Shown here: positions 20,782 to 33,238 of the stretch, piece by piece | Layout of the letters: each line of letters begins with the position of its first letter | How positions within the stretch are numbered: position 1 is the stretch's first letter | Origin: Porphyra umbilicalis | Taxonomy: Eukaryota > Rhodophyta > Bangiophyceae > Bangiales > Bangiaceae | NCBI GenBank assembly: GCA_002049455.2 | Contig: KV918777.1 | Coordinates: 124,001 to 188,000 of the forward strand | Direction of reading: 5' to 3' | DNA length: 64,000 nucleotides | Made by a program: the position numbers and the translations under genes | The notes under the pieces: generated by a model | What the model was told of the DNA's origin: nothing | Seen by the model: only the letters and a program-made list of their open reading frames with translations | The model's database searches: none

Positions 20782-22150
20782 TTCGTGGTCGCGTTGTCCT
20801 GTGCGGGGTTTTCAGGGCTACCCATCGCCCCCCGCACCCCCCGGCCTCGAAGCCATCACAGCGCAACTCTGTACCAGTGCCGTAGGTACCAGCACAGCCT
20901 TACGCATCATATATTCATCCAGCTGATAGACCCTGCCCCCCCCTGCAGCCATCCCCTCCCCTCCCACCCGCTTCCCTTTCCTCCCCATGCGTTCACCCTC
21001 CGTGCCATCAGCTGTCCTCGGCCTGCAGTCTTCCCCCCCCCCCCTCCCTCCTGCTCTGTCCTGACCCCCTGCTCACATGCTGGTTTCAGCAACCCTCTGT
21101 GTCTCCCGAAGCTACCAGAGGTCCTCCAACAACTCATGTGCCCCTCCTCTGCGAAGCGTCCTGTGCTGCATGCGCTCCTTGCGCGGTCCACAAGCACCTT
21201 CGTGTGGTGGAAGGCAACACCAGGATGGAAGTCGGGGCTCCCAGATGGTCAAACTCTCCGTTCTCGAAGCATCATTGCTCCAAGTGCGATTCCGACCCGT
21301 TCTTGTATAAGAAATCATTGTGTCAGGCGCAGCACGGCCGGGTGACAACGGCGGCTGCAGCGGGCCCACTGTCTGTCCGTCCGTGCTGGTCGAAGACGAG
21401 GAGCTTGCCCTGCTGGATGAGAATCGCTACACACACCCTGCCGACGAGTTTATAAAATTAGTAACTACATAATGCTAAAAAAGAACTTTGCCCGCCGTCC
21501 AATCAAGTCTGCCCCTGTCTTCCCCGATATCTTGGATGCACCTTTCCGCACCGGAACTATTCGTCACTATTTTCGAACTCATCACAAAAATTATATACAC
21601 TGAAAACCTATCGGGATGAAGTTTGATAAATAAGCATGCTAGGAATTAATGGGGGCTACTATTGTTTCGACGTTTGTTTTGACCACGTGTGGCCCCTTTG
21701 TGGGCCATTCCAGGCCCTATTCATAGCTTTTCTGGGTCTTATTCAAGCATGTTTCCGCGTCCCCAACACATGGAGAGGGGGCCCTCGTCGCTGGCACCTG
21801 CGTTGCAGGCCCAGCCCCTCTAACCCACGACACTGACGCTCCCCTTGTCACTTCGCCTGCACGCCGCGCCCTGCCGCTGGCAGCAGGTGTAGGGCGCCAC
21901 GTCGTAACGACACTTCAGGCAGTCCCGGCCAATGCCGGTCAAGCCGTCGAGCCCCACGCTGTTGTCCACCTCTATGGTCACGGCACAAGCCGAAGTCGCA
22001 ACCGTTGCCGGCGCCCGACGGGAAGGACGCTGACGGCTGGCTGGTCGGCTCGTCGGGCGGGGGCAGCCCTGCGGGTGGCTGCCCCGACGGGATGTTGCGT
22101 GGCTGTTGCGCACATTGCTCGTGTTTTTGTTGATGTGGCCATTGCGCTGC
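20782..22150. other. Intergenic, no gene seen
   Basis: Pyrimidine-rich runs occur at 20930-21070, and an AT-richer stretch at 21460-21660. The open frames here lack recognisable motifs and show no coding contrast with the other frames. Confidence 0.5.
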
Positions 22151-24450
22151 TGCCATGTTCGTCGTGATTGTTCGCCAGAGGCGTGAGCGATGGTGGCGGC
22201 GCCGAAGCTTTCGCCGCCGTGGGGGGCGGAGTTCCCGCAGGGGAGGGCAGCGGCGGCGGCGGTGGCAGAGGCGGTGTCGGCGGCACCGGGATGGCGCATG
22301 GCCTCTTGGTGCAGCGCTCAACGGTCGCCCCCCCAAGCAGCCGATCAACTTGCCATAGCAGCCGCTGCCCCTTCGCTCGACCGTGGCGTCAACAGCCGCT
22401 CATGGACAACCCGTTGACCGCTTCCACGCGGTCGCCGCTCCCGCCGCTGCGTCACCACTTCCTGTGCGTGGGGTGGCCACCGCCGGCATGCCGCTGGCCG
22501 CAACGCCGCCCGTGGCCGCAACGACCGACTCCCCTGGTTCTGTAACAGTCACCCGTCTCGACCGCGGCGGCGGTATGGGGGACCGCCGTGCCATTGCCGC
22601 GGCACCCGGTCACGTGCGTGGGAGCGCGCGTGAGGCGGCGGGCGGGTCACCGCCGTGTGCGTGCGCCGCGGGCGAGTGACGGCGGGGACGGCCCGCCACG
22701 CATTGAAGCGGCGATGGGTGGTCGTGCGGTCGGCCAGTCGCCGCAGATGGTGGTGGGGGTGTGGGGTGCTGTGTTTGCGGGCGTGCTGTGTTGGCGGCCG
22801 ATGCGCAGTGGAAGCGGTTTCTCCCGACCGCCGGCTGCGGCCGTGTCGCAGTTCCCGCCGCCGCTACCGGCGCAGCGGCGGCGGTGTCGAGATCCCGCTC
22901 AAACAAGCAGTCGCGCCGGGCAGCTGCCCACTGGGGGTGCGCCCATATCACAAGACGATGATGGCGGCAGGCGGTGACACAAGCCACGCCCCAGTTATTG
23001 CCGGCGGCTGTCAGCACCGCCGGCGGGCGGTCGGCCGCGCGCACGACCCCACCCCTCCCTACAGGCATTTTAAAAGCGGCCGTCTTTGGGCCGTGTGCGC
23101 GGCGCCTGCCCCTTCACCCCCTCTCCGCCACCGCGCGTGCCACGGGCAGAGCCGCCCGGCCTCCCCGCTCTGGCCGGCCGCTGGCGCCATCACCGCCTGA
23201 CTGCCCTGGCGCCGTCCACGGGCGGCCGCCGCCGGCGCGGGCGTCGCGTCTCGCGTCGGTGGCGGCGGCGGCGACAGCAGAACGGCGGGTCGACACACCG
23301 CGCCTCATCGACGCTCCGCCTTCCCGGTGCGGCGCGCAATGGACGGGCCGGACGGTGTGAGTGTGTTGCGCCGCCATTCCCTGCTGGCGGTAACATGGAA
23401 CACGGAGACCGCCGTGCCGCCGGCGCTGCGCGCTGCGACGTCGGCGCGGGGGGAGGCGCGGCGGCAGTGCGGGCGGCGGTGGAGGATGCCGGCCGCGCCG
23501 CGGCAGGTCGGCGCTACGCGCCTGGGGGGGGGGCTCGCCCGCCGCTACGGCGCCGCCGACGCGCGCCGCCGGCCGAGCAGCCGCGCTGCTCGCGGTGGGT
23601 GCTCGCCGCGCGAGCGCCCGGCGGCGGACCGTTGCCGCCGCCATTCCGGCGCACGCGGCCTTTTTCGGGCGTGTGCGGGCGTGTCTGGGGCTGTTGTGGG
23701 AAGCTTGTGGGGCCGCGTCGGTGGCCGCGCGCCTGTGGGGCGTTTGTGGGGACCTGGTGGGGCTGCCGCGCGCCGCGCGCGCTGCGGCGCCATCTGTCCG
23801 CGCGCCGCCGCTTCCGCCGCCGCCGCCGCCGACCACGGTACGCCGCTCGACGGCTGTGCGGCGAGCACCTACAGCCGCCGCTGCTGCCAGTCGGCCGGCG
23901 ACGCGCGTCGGCGGCGCGGTGGTGGCAGGCGCTCCCCCTCCCCAAGCGCGTGCGCCGCCGACCCGCGGCGGTGGGGTCGCTGTCCCTCTCCCCCCCCCTG
24001 CCTGCGGTGCCTCGGCGCCTCTGCCGACGCCACCTCCACGGTGCGCAGCAGTCACCGTGCGTGCTTGTCACTGCCGGCCGGGTGTGGCGGCTGTGCGCGC
24101 TCGCCCGCCGCCCGGTTGGTCCGCGACGCGCCCTGTGGAGCGGAAGGGCGGAGCAGCGGGGGGGGCGCGACGCGTCGAGCCGCCGTGCGGTTGCCGGTCC
24201 CGCCGCCTCCACCGTGCGTTGCCGCGGCGCCCACTGGTGGCGGCCGGCTGTGGACGGCGCCGAAGCGGCGGGACGGTGGTGGCGGCGGCGGCGGCGGCCG
24301 GCGGGCAGAGGGCGCTGCGGCGCGCGCGGGGCGCGGCCGCCGACGCAGCCCGCAAGAGTCGTGTGGGTCGCGACGGCGGCGGTGGTCGGCGGCGCGTGGT
24401 GTGTCTCGCGAGTTCTGGCGGGCTGAAGCGGGACGGCTCACGAGCCGTTT
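22151..24450. repeat. GC-extreme tract rich in GCC/GGC-type triplets
   Basis: About 2.3 kb of imperfect cgc, gcc and ggc triplet-like sequence, densest from 23100 to 24400. Long frames are open on both strands at once, which indicates composition rather than coding. A similar tract sits at 60360-61612 inside the copia element. No gene is called. Confidence 0.6.
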
Positions 24451-27400
24451 TGATGGAAACATTTGGGCGTGACACCTTCGCACTTTTGAGCGCCACTGGA
24501 CAGTGGGGTTGGTCAAGTAGGGTCAATGCCGACTTGTTGAGCAACTCCGAGTGCATAGATCGACCAGCGCAGCGCGGGGGCATGCGTGTCGCGGCAGCGC
24601 GCTCTGCTGCACCCACCCCCCGCATGCGTCTGTGAGCTTTGCCGCAGGCGCCTCGCGTCCTGCCCCGCCCTCCGTATGCATCTTCCCAGCCCCCTTGTCT
24701 GCCTCGGTAAGGCAGCGTACCTACCTCTCCACTATTTTCGTTGCCCTTCCCCGCCTGTGTGAATTCTCCTTGCCGCCTTGTGCGTGACCACCTACTCGCC
24801 ATTCCCTACATTCCCCACTCTTGACCCCCCCCACACCGCAGGCCTCCTTTACCGGTGATGGCTTGGTTTTGACATGCCTTGATGCAGGCGCCGTTGCCGC
24901 GTCGGCGCTGGCGGTGGCATGCATCTCGGCTGTCGCCGTCGCCGACTGTCCTCGAGCTCGCAGCTGCCGTCTCCCCGGCGCTCGCCGACGCCTTACCTGC
25001 TGTCGTGCGCGTGGCGCGCCTCGTCAGTCGGCGCCGCCATCGTCGCGACGCCCAGCGTGGTGATGCGCGTGACATGCCGCCTTCACGTGCCCATTGCGGA
25101 GTGTTGGCACTCCCGTCACGCGCGCTTTGCGTCGGCGGCGGTGGCAGCCACGGCGCGCACTAAGGACGCCCACACCCTATGCTCGTGCGCTGATGGCACC
25201 CTCGCCGGTTGCCACTTTACGGGGACTGGAGGGCGGTCGGCTGGTTCATGGCGGTATGGCCGACCGAGCGGGGGGCGTGCGGACGGACGCTCTCGTTGTG
25301 GTGGCCGTCCTGAGGCTGTCGCGCGCCCACCGTCGAATGGTGTATGTGATGGTGCGGCGCCATGAGGGCCATGTCGGCGGCGAGGACGTGTTAGCAACAA
25401 GGGAGGCGCCAAAGGCGGATGACGCGCTGCTGCAATACGCGCAGCACGCGACGGGCGGGCGGAATGCGGTCGTTGTGACGGCGGTGGCTGTGCAGTGGAC
25501 TCGCGGCGAGGTCGCCGCCAGCGACGCCGGCCCGGCCGAGGTCTTCTCGTCGTCGGTGCTGCTCGTACTCGTTGGGCGCGTGCGGGAGGTGATTGTGGTG
25601 CTCGCCGCTTACACCGTGACACGCGCGCGCAGTTGTGAGCTAGGCGGTCGACGTGCATGGCCGGCACGCTGCCGCACGATTGGCGCCCGCCGCCGGCGTC
25701 CTCTAAAAAAAGGTGCGTATTTTCGAGCCTTCGTTGCTCTTCGAGTCCGCTGTCGGGGTGGCGCACAGGGTCGTGGGGATGGCGGCGCTCAAGGTTCTCG
25801 GCGTGAGCAGCATGGTCGACCTGTGCTCCCATTGGCAGTCGACGTGGGACAGGGTGGTGAAGATGCTCCGCGGTCGCTGGTGCATGAGCCGCCGCGCGCG
25901 GCGGACGTGGAGCGGGCGGTGGCGGTCGAGGCGCCCGGCCTGTTTGATCTCGACACCCTCCTGTTTGGGTAGGACGTGCTCGCCGCCCGTACCGTTGCAT
26001 ATGGACAGTTCCTGCTCGCCAACTGTGGTGCTGCGGCGGATGCGCACGTGGTCGAAGCGACAGACGGGGTGCTGTCAGCGGTCAAGAGCGAGACGGTCGC
26101 GATGGAGGCGATGGGGATGGCGGTTGCTATGTGGCTGGGATAGCGACGCCAAGATCTGCCACCGGCACTCCTCAAACGGGTAGACCGCTTCGTCGTCGAG
26201 CGGCGCCGTCGCCAAATTGCTGCGGGCGCGACTGTCGCGCAACCGTCGTTGCCAGTTTCCGTGACGAGTGCCGACTCGGTTGACTGCGTCGTCAACTCGG
26301 AGGGGCGGCTGCGGGCAGTCGTCTCCCGCCTGGCGGCGCATCCTCGCCATTTGTATGGCGTCTGCGTTCACGCGGCGGTTGGAGGAACTGGCGCGCATCT
26401 GCGACACCATGGCGGCCATCCGCGTGTTGTCCAACGCAGTGGTGGTGCTGCTGGTGGGTTCGGCTGACTCGCGGTTGGGCACCCCCAGCAACTCCCCAAC
26501 GCCATTGTCGGCGACCATGAACGACATGTTCCAATCGTCGCAACACATTTTTTTCTGTCGTGCGTCGGCCGTCGGCGACACCACCGACGCGCTGTCGGTG
26601 ATCGTTGCGCATGCGCACCTCATCCTCGCGGCGGACGTGGTGCCCTTTCCCCATGAGCGCTTGTCAAGCAAGCCGCTGCAGAGCCTCGTCTTGCCGACGC
26701 TTGGCACGGCGCAGACGCCCCTGGGCTTGTTGCCTCTTTCTTTGGACGTCGCTCACCCGGTCACCTCCCCGACGTTGTCGAGTTGGCGCCCCTCGGTGAC
26801 GACATGAGCGCCATGAGCTCTACCCTCCCCTGTGCACAGAATATGATCGCCAACGCGTCGCACGTGAGCACCTCGTCCACCACCCCAAACCTCTCCTCAA
26901 GAAGAAGTTGTGCGACGGCGCCGACTGCCTCGTGGGGGATGTCGACTCGGGTGCCGCGCGCTGGTGACGACGCTGGTATCGCCCGTCGCCCGGCGCGTCG
27001 CGGGCATCTTTTCGCCAACCGTCTGTACGCTGTCAGTTGTAGCGATCAAGGACCGAGACAGAACGAGCTTGGCCCTGCCACTGCCGGACGTGGTGTTGGT
27101 TGTGCTCGAGCACGCCGTCAAGGTAAGCCTCATCGATACGGCCTTGGATGCTCTGGTGCGGGGGTGGGGAGCAGACTGCGGACAAGTTGGGGGCGACTGT
27201 GTGTGGCGGCTGCGGCGACAGCGGGCTCAATGCCATTGGGTTGGCCGTTCGTAAGCGGGGCGCACACACGGTTGCTGCCTTCTTCGGCGGGCATTCCAAA
27301 ACAGTGTGCTCGACCTGCTTTTGTGCCTCTCGTAGACGGCGGGGCTGGTGAACAACGACAAGTTGGCTGAGGTGGTGGCGGCGGTGAATGGAGCAGTTTG

Positions 27401-28867
27401 TCGATCGAAGGTGGAGGACCAGAAGGTGAGGTGGCAATCGTGACCGACCCCAACGTGTGCGAGTGGTCTTTTGGGTGTGTGATGATTGTGGGCGGACGAG
27501 GTGTGCGGACACTTGTGATATAGTGCAGCGCAGTCACCGGCGGATTCGCGATTGCCGTTTTACGGGTGCGACCGACATAACGTAGTGCCGGGGTCCCTCG
27601 ATCGCTCTCCCCTCGTGCGTCTATATTGATGTTGCACATGGCATTTTGCACGCATCCACGAAGCGCAGCGCGGGGAGAGGGAGCAGTCACTCTTCTCGAA
27701 TCAAAAAAGCAGCGCAAAAAAAAGGAGTACGTGTGGGCGAATCTTCGTGGCGGCAGTGACCGGGGAGGGTGGTACGCCGCAGGCGCAATCCGTGGGCCAC
27801 CCCTATCCGCAGGCCGGGACACGGCCCCCAACAGGGACGTCCCGCGCTCCGCGGATAAGGACGGCACACGGATTGCGCCTGCGGCGCGCCATCCACCCCG
27901 CGCCTGCACCACCAAGACGCATCCTGGTGTTCGGCCCACAGCGTGTAGAGGTGTCGATGCTCGTCTTGGTCCCGGGCGCCGCACCGTCCGCCTCGCCGAA
28001 TGCACCACCGTGGGCGAATTGGGGTGTCACGAGGGGCTGGCAGGCTCCGCGTGCCAATCAGAAGGCGTCCGCGTGGGGGCGGGCCAGGCTCTGGAATCTC
28101 GTCCGTGGGGCCGCGGGAGCCACACTCGCCGCCTCGGGCGCACGCATGCGTGCGGTTCGAGTTCGGTCAGAGCCGTCCCGCAACAGCCCGCGCTGTGCAG
28201 CGACCTCGTCGCCTGCCGCCGCCGTCACCGCTCCTGGCGCCGCGACCGCCGCGTGTTCGCGGATCCGCACCCCCCCCCCCCTCCCCACCCCCGCGCTGGA
28301 CGTAGCTCTCGCCCCTCTCACCCTCCCGCCCCTGCCCGTCGCCCCGCAGTTTCTGCAGCCCCAGATCTGGTCGGTACAGTGTTGCTTTACCCCCCCTTCT
28401 TCCGCCCCACGTGTGCTCCCTCTTTCACCCTCTGAGGCTTGAGCAGTGCGAGTGGGCTTCATCGCCGCCGTGCCCGCACTGTGTCCTTCTGGAACTTGTT
28501 GCCTCGTTGCTCGATTGCGGCACCGGTCCCTGGTCATCCTAGTGCCACCGCGGCGTCGTTGTTTTTCTCGGTGCGTTCGGTGAGACTGTGTAAAACCGTC
28601 CCTCGCTTCCCTTCCCTGCCCGAGTGTCTTGCGTCGTCCTAGCGCCATCTTTTTTCTCTTCATCTGCCAATGTGCGAGAGCCACGTCGCCGTGTCATCGT
28701 TCTTCGCGGCCATCTAACTTGCAGTGCTGCATGTTTGTACCGTCTGCCTACCACATGCCGTGTCTCCTCTGCCCTCTCACCCGCTGTACTGTGCTGACCA
28801 CCTGGTCCCTGCCACGCACCTGCCGCTTGGTTCCCTTCTGCTGTTCTTGTCGCAGCCCACCGTCGGC
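24451..28867. other. No recognisable gene
   Basis: Several frames of 60-300 codons overlap on both strands, none with a known motif. A few stretches (26270-26800 and 27030-27510) are less biased and could be decayed coding sequence of an old transposon. Nothing specific can be supported. Confidence 0.4.
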
Positions 28868-29704
28868 ATGCCTGCGCGCAAGCGCGTGCGCTCGCCACGG
28901 CCGCCGTCCCGGCGTGACGCGGCTCGCCGTGGAGCAGAGCCGCACCCCTCTGTGGCGACTTCGCCGCGCTGGCAAGGCAGCGCCGCAGTCTTGAGCGGGC
29001 CCGACGCCGGCACCCAGTCCGTCGTTTCTCAATTCCACGCAGACATGGAGTCGATGGGGTGGAAGGTGTGCGCCATAGAAGTAGCCCGCCTGTTCGTGTT
29101 GAGTGATCTGCCTACTGGTGGCACTCGTGACTACCCCGTGCCCCCCTCAATGAGCGCGGCTGCCGTCGGCGGTGGCGGCGACGACGATGATGAAGACGAT
29201 GTCGAGGAGTCTGATGAGGACGAGGAGGTTGATGAGGAAGACGACGAGCAGGATGATGAGGACGAGGAAGAGGACGACGACGACAACGACGAAGGGGCCG
29301 CCGTCGGCGGCCTCGCGATTGCAGCTCAACCAGTCGGCGGCGGCCACGCAAATGGTGAAGGCCGCATCGATCACACTGATCTCACGGATCGCGATGCCGA
29401 CGGTCGCGTTGACTGCGACTGTCAACCGCTGGACATCGCGCCGATCGATGATTCGGACAATGTGGCGCGCGAGGCGCTGCCGGCCGTCTACTTCTACGGC
29501 GCTGCGTCCCCTGTGCTTGGGACCGATCTGGACGGTGACATTCACCTGGAGATGGGAGACACAGGCTTGTGTCGTCCTGCCGGTCGCGGTGGCGTGGGCG
29601 AGCCAGCAAAGGACGAAAGCTGCTTCGGTAATTCGCGCAGCTGCACTGTCTGTACGACGGTGAGCGTGTCCCCGGGTGTCGGCCAGTCTTCCAGCGAGAA
29701 GTAA
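28868..29704 (+). CDS. Hypothetical protein with long acidic tract
   Basis: The internal ATG at 28868 begins a basic, nuclear-signal-like N-terminus (MPARKRVRSPRPPSRRDAAR), followed by a segment with Trp and hydrophobic residues (ESMGWKVCAIEVARLFVLSD). An Asp/Glu run of about 40 residues (29181-29300), Asp-rich sequence (HTDLTDRDADGRVDCDC) and a Cys-containing tail complete the 278-codon frame. The frame is open further upstream to 28724. The acidic run comes from gac/gat/gag triplets and may be a repeat expansion. Such tracts occur in nuclear chaperone-like proteins, but no domain is recognised. It could be a real nuclear protein or a chance frame. Confidence 0.35.
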   Translation: MPARKRVRSPRPPSRRDAARRGAEPHPSVATSPRWQGSAAVLSGPDAGTQSVVSQFHADMESMGWKVCAIEVARLFVLSDLPTGGTRDYPVPPSMSAAAVGGGGDDDDEDDVEESDEDEEVDEEDDEQDDEDEEEDDDDNDEGAAVGGLAIAAQPVGGGHANGEGRIDHTDLTDRDADGRVDCDCQPLDIAPIDDSDNVAREALPAVYFYGAASPVLGTDLDGDIHLEMGDTGLCRPAGRGGVGEPAKDESCFGNSRSCTVCTTVSVSPGVGQSSSEK

Positions 29705-31562
29705 TGCTCGGAACCAATAGATTACCGGCATTTCTATACCTCGCTGGACAATTGTTGGTGTGGTCATACGTCACGTGTTCCGTTATACGGCTCAAGATAC
29801 CACAATGGCTGGTCGCTGATGTATCGTGCGTGTATCTCGACTGCGTTCGAGGCGGCTGCCATGTCGACGACTCCGGCTCAAGACTCAACCTCACTTGCTG
29901 AAGCGCCATGCCGTGGTAAACGAGGACGCTCATTCGCACATCGCCAAGTGCTCTCAGAAGCCGTACGAGGCTCGTACATGGGACGATCGATCGGAAGCCG
30001 AGATCCTACTGCGTGCCATCTCAGACCACCGATCCGCTTCACAACGACACAAGGCGGATGGAACTCGAATTACCGACCGAGCAGACCGCTGCGTCCCACA
30101 TTCACCATGGGGCCTGAAAATACCTCGGCATGAGTCATAGACGCTCACAGCGGCGGATAGCACAGAATACTAAGTAGTATAGAAGGTTTTGCCTCTCATG
30201 TAGAGTTTAGGGAGCTCCGTCTGCCGCGATTTCTTTCTCAGTGCGATGTCGGTAGGTAAGAGCTCCATGCAAACCATTTGCGCGGCCAATCAGTGCTCCC
30301 GAACGACTGCATGGTACGCTACAGGTTGCAGCTGTCATGAAGGCAATCGCCCCCTATGTCGCTTCCATGTACGTTCCTGGAAGAATGACTCACTTCAGGG
30401 ACGCAGGCGGCATGGTTGGACCTCGCAATGCAAGTCAGAGTCAGGTAAGCGTGGTACCACCAGCGGGCGTGCTGGAGTGCGAAGGACGAAGCAGTCTTCA
30501 CGACAAGTCAAGCGGGTGCTTCCATGGAAGGCACGGTCCAGAGAACAATTCGTCGCTCGAGCCCTGGGTCACGTGGTGCATGAATTAGTTGCCGGCCACG
30601 ATGGTGCCACAAGCAGTCATCGCCTTTCGTCCGTAGACAGAAGGAAGCAGTCGCGCGGGTCAGCAGTCAATGCCTGGCTCTACTCCGCGCTGCCTAATCC
30701 GTCAGCGTGGGACCAGTCATTTGTTCGTCTACAATGCGATGCTACCAATCTCGGGGCATGTGCGCCGGCATCAGATCTCGAAGAATTGGGTGCGAGGGGC
30801 CCGGCGCGGGCCGAGCTGAAGAGGGCGCGGAGCAAGCTCCACGAGCAGGGGACGGCGCCTCATCGATCAATGGGCGGGGGGGGGCACCTGTCGCGGTCGC
30901 CCAACAAATGTGAATTCTGCAGATTTTGCGGAGCCGGGCGAGGCGCTGACGGCGGCTCGAATCGTGGCGCGCGCCACGGCTCGCGAGGGACCGCCCCGCA
31001 CAGGTTTGCACGTCAGTGGCGGGCGCTGGCAACTCCGGCGTTGCATGATGACGGGGCTTGTGTGTGGGATCGGCTCAGCAATGAATTGGTGGCGGACTGA
31101 CGCCGCTTGGTGATCACTGGCGTTATGTGTTGCTCTTAGTGGTGCCCGGGTTGACGCTTTACTCCGCCATCAGGCGGCACCAACCAAAGCGCTCCCATTA
31201 GCTCAGCCACCAAGCGCTGTTCAATCAGCTACCCCCGCTATAGATGCTGTAGCCCGCCCCTCCACCCGCCCCCACGTGGCTTCCGCTAAAGGCTGTGCAT
31301 CCACTTTCTTTCTTACGGGGACGTTAGCTATTTCACTCTCCAACGCGCCGGCCTACACTCCGTCTACTGTTCGTGGCCGTCCAGGCCCTGCGGCGTCGGA
31401 TTCGGGGTTGGCCTCCATGCCAAATGTGTGCGTTGAGACGCTCCCACCCTCCCTCCCCCCCCATCTCCCATGGAACCGCTGCACCGGTGTTCTCGGCGTC
31501 CCTGGAGCCAAGCAGTCCTCCCGCGTCGACTTGTGGGTGTCCGGGATGGCGCTTCCACGCAA
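29705..31562. other. Intergenic, no gene seen
   Basis: The sequence has more balanced composition than the transposons around it. Frames are short and overlapping and lack motifs. Confidence 0.5.
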
Positions 31563-31910
31563 CCGAAGGACGTACTAGAGCTGATTCTGGCGAAGTGGGA
31601 TGCTGTGTCTCCCGGCACTTTTTCCCATTTCTGGGAAAATGAGTGCATCCTTCCGTTGCGGAAGGTGGCGCGCCTAATCGCCGAGGTTGTGGAGTACCGC
31701 ACCTCGATTTTTTCCATCGCTGTTGACCCCGGAGAAATAGTCAACATGATTGGTACGTGTGCTGTATCTCAAGAGATAATTGGGGAGGGGAGCTCTACAG
31801 AGAAGCAGCTGGTAGTTGAAGAATGGTTGGGTCTGGACGAAGACATGCATGCCATTGAACGGACCGTGGATTATGAGTGTTCCACTGAGCGAGCATCCGG
31901 ACGCGACTAG
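31563..31910 (+). pseudogene. pogo/Tigger-like (DDE_1) transposase C-terminal remnant
   Basis: The frame ending at 31910 contains VLELILAKWDAVSPGTFSHFW followed at once by ENECILPL. This resembles the end of pogo/Tigger transposases, where a Trp, a Val-(S/T)-Pro-x-Thr segment and a Cys-Trp-Arg-Lys...Ile-Leu-Pro element occur in the same order. The rest (IVNMIGTCAVSQEIIGEGSS and an acidic tail) is less typical. The catalytic core is not present upstream. It could be a short fragment or a coincidental match. Confidence 0.4.
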
Positions 31911-32623
31911 AAAGACGAATAAATGGTGTGTATATTCGGAAGTGGGAGCGTTGACCTGAGGCAGTTTTGGAAACTCCTCGGAGACAAGCGCTGCAGCGTG
32001 GCCTCGCAAGGAGAAGGGAATACGGACGTCGGATAGCGTGGGCTTCACACCGACAATAATACATGCCAGTGTACACACTGAAATGCCGGAACACCCCAGA
32101 GCACATATCTAACCTGCTGAGCACACACCCCCCGACACACAGTAGCGCGTTCGCAGACCGCTCTAGAATCACCTCATGTCCTCAAGGCTCTCGAAGATCA
32201 CAGCACCATGTCTTGCTCGGAAATGTGGGCGCTTCAACGTGACAACAACTGTGCTCTCCTCAGCAGCGCATTGTCCAGTCCCGCGTACCTGCTGGATCCA
32301 TCGGGCGTGGCAAAGACTGGGACCAACGAGAAAGGGGACTTCAAAGAGGAACCAAACGAAGCAAGGAACGACTTAATAGCAGATTTGAACACATTGTTCA
32401 TTGAATGGTCACACCCGCGGTCGCCACGAAAAGACTCACGACGAACCCAGAAAGAAAGACACAGCAGCATCTCCACTCTCTGACAGACAACGTACACAAC
32501 ATATGTCACATTTTGAAAATCACGCGCCGCCAGGGTGACGACGCGCACAGTGCCTTCGACGCGGCGGCAACGCGAGGAACGGCCGACATACGGGCCGGGA
32601 CAAGGCGCAGCATATGAGAAGAT
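31911..32623. other. Intergenic, left flank of element 3
   Basis: No gene seen. The last five bases, aagat (32619-32623), should be the target duplication of element 3; its partner is expected beyond the right edge. Confidence 0.5.
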
Positions 32624-33223
32624 TGTAGTACCAAAATCCAAGGGGTTACCTCAACAGGAGGGAAGCAACGGCCATCTCAGCCGCTCGCGCGACGCCCGCT
32701 ATGGGACTCGAGGTCCGGGAAGTAGGGCCGATCGAAGCGCCAGGACAATGAGACACGGTTTACTTGCCGGCGACGACGGTGCCTCCCACCATCATCGATG
32801 TTCGTCCTGAAGGGGCGAAAACCGTCGCCCGGACCCAATGTCTCCTAATGGGAATTGGCCAAGGCCGTCGCCAACCAATGCAGATGATTCCCTTCATGCA
32901 TATCAAGGCCCCTCAAGCGATCATTACAAGTCGAGGGGGAGTGACCGTCCCGCGCGCAGCGCGTTGCACCCACGGCGTGGCGCCCAGTCAGCCGTCGCAT
33001 GCCGCGCGCTCTCTGCCGCGACAAGCAGGCCCCGCTGCGGGGCCTCCGTGCCGCGGCGGGGTGGGTAAGGGAAGCTCCTCGGTCGCCTTGGGTCAGGGAG
33101 CGGGGACGCCGCCGTCACCCCTGCCCCTGCGTTGTCGTTCCCCCCGCCGGTTGCCGCGTCCCCCGGCGCCTCCGGCGCCCGCACGGCGGCCCCCTCTCGC
33201 TACGGGGGTCCCACAGTACTACG
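32624..33223 (-). repeat. Element 3 3' LTR
   Basis: This 600-bp LTR begins TGTAGTACCAAAATCC and is alignable along its length to the element 1 LTR with many differences. It ends ...AGTACTACG, where element 1 has ...AGTACTACA. Confidence 0.85.
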
Positions 33224-33238
33224 TCCCCTTCAGCAAAG

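Noticed and set aside
24467-24480. gtgacaccttc shared with 60322-60332 as a mobile-element end
   Set aside because: The match is about 11 bases, the orientation relative to the GC tracts differs, and no duplication flanks it.
22155-24800. Long frames on both strands as host genes
   Set aside because: No motif, both strands open, triplet-like composition. Shadows of GC bias.
31180-31260. Possible tRNA-like sequence
   Set aside because: No cloverleaf with proper arms or TTC-containing T-loop could be built by eye.
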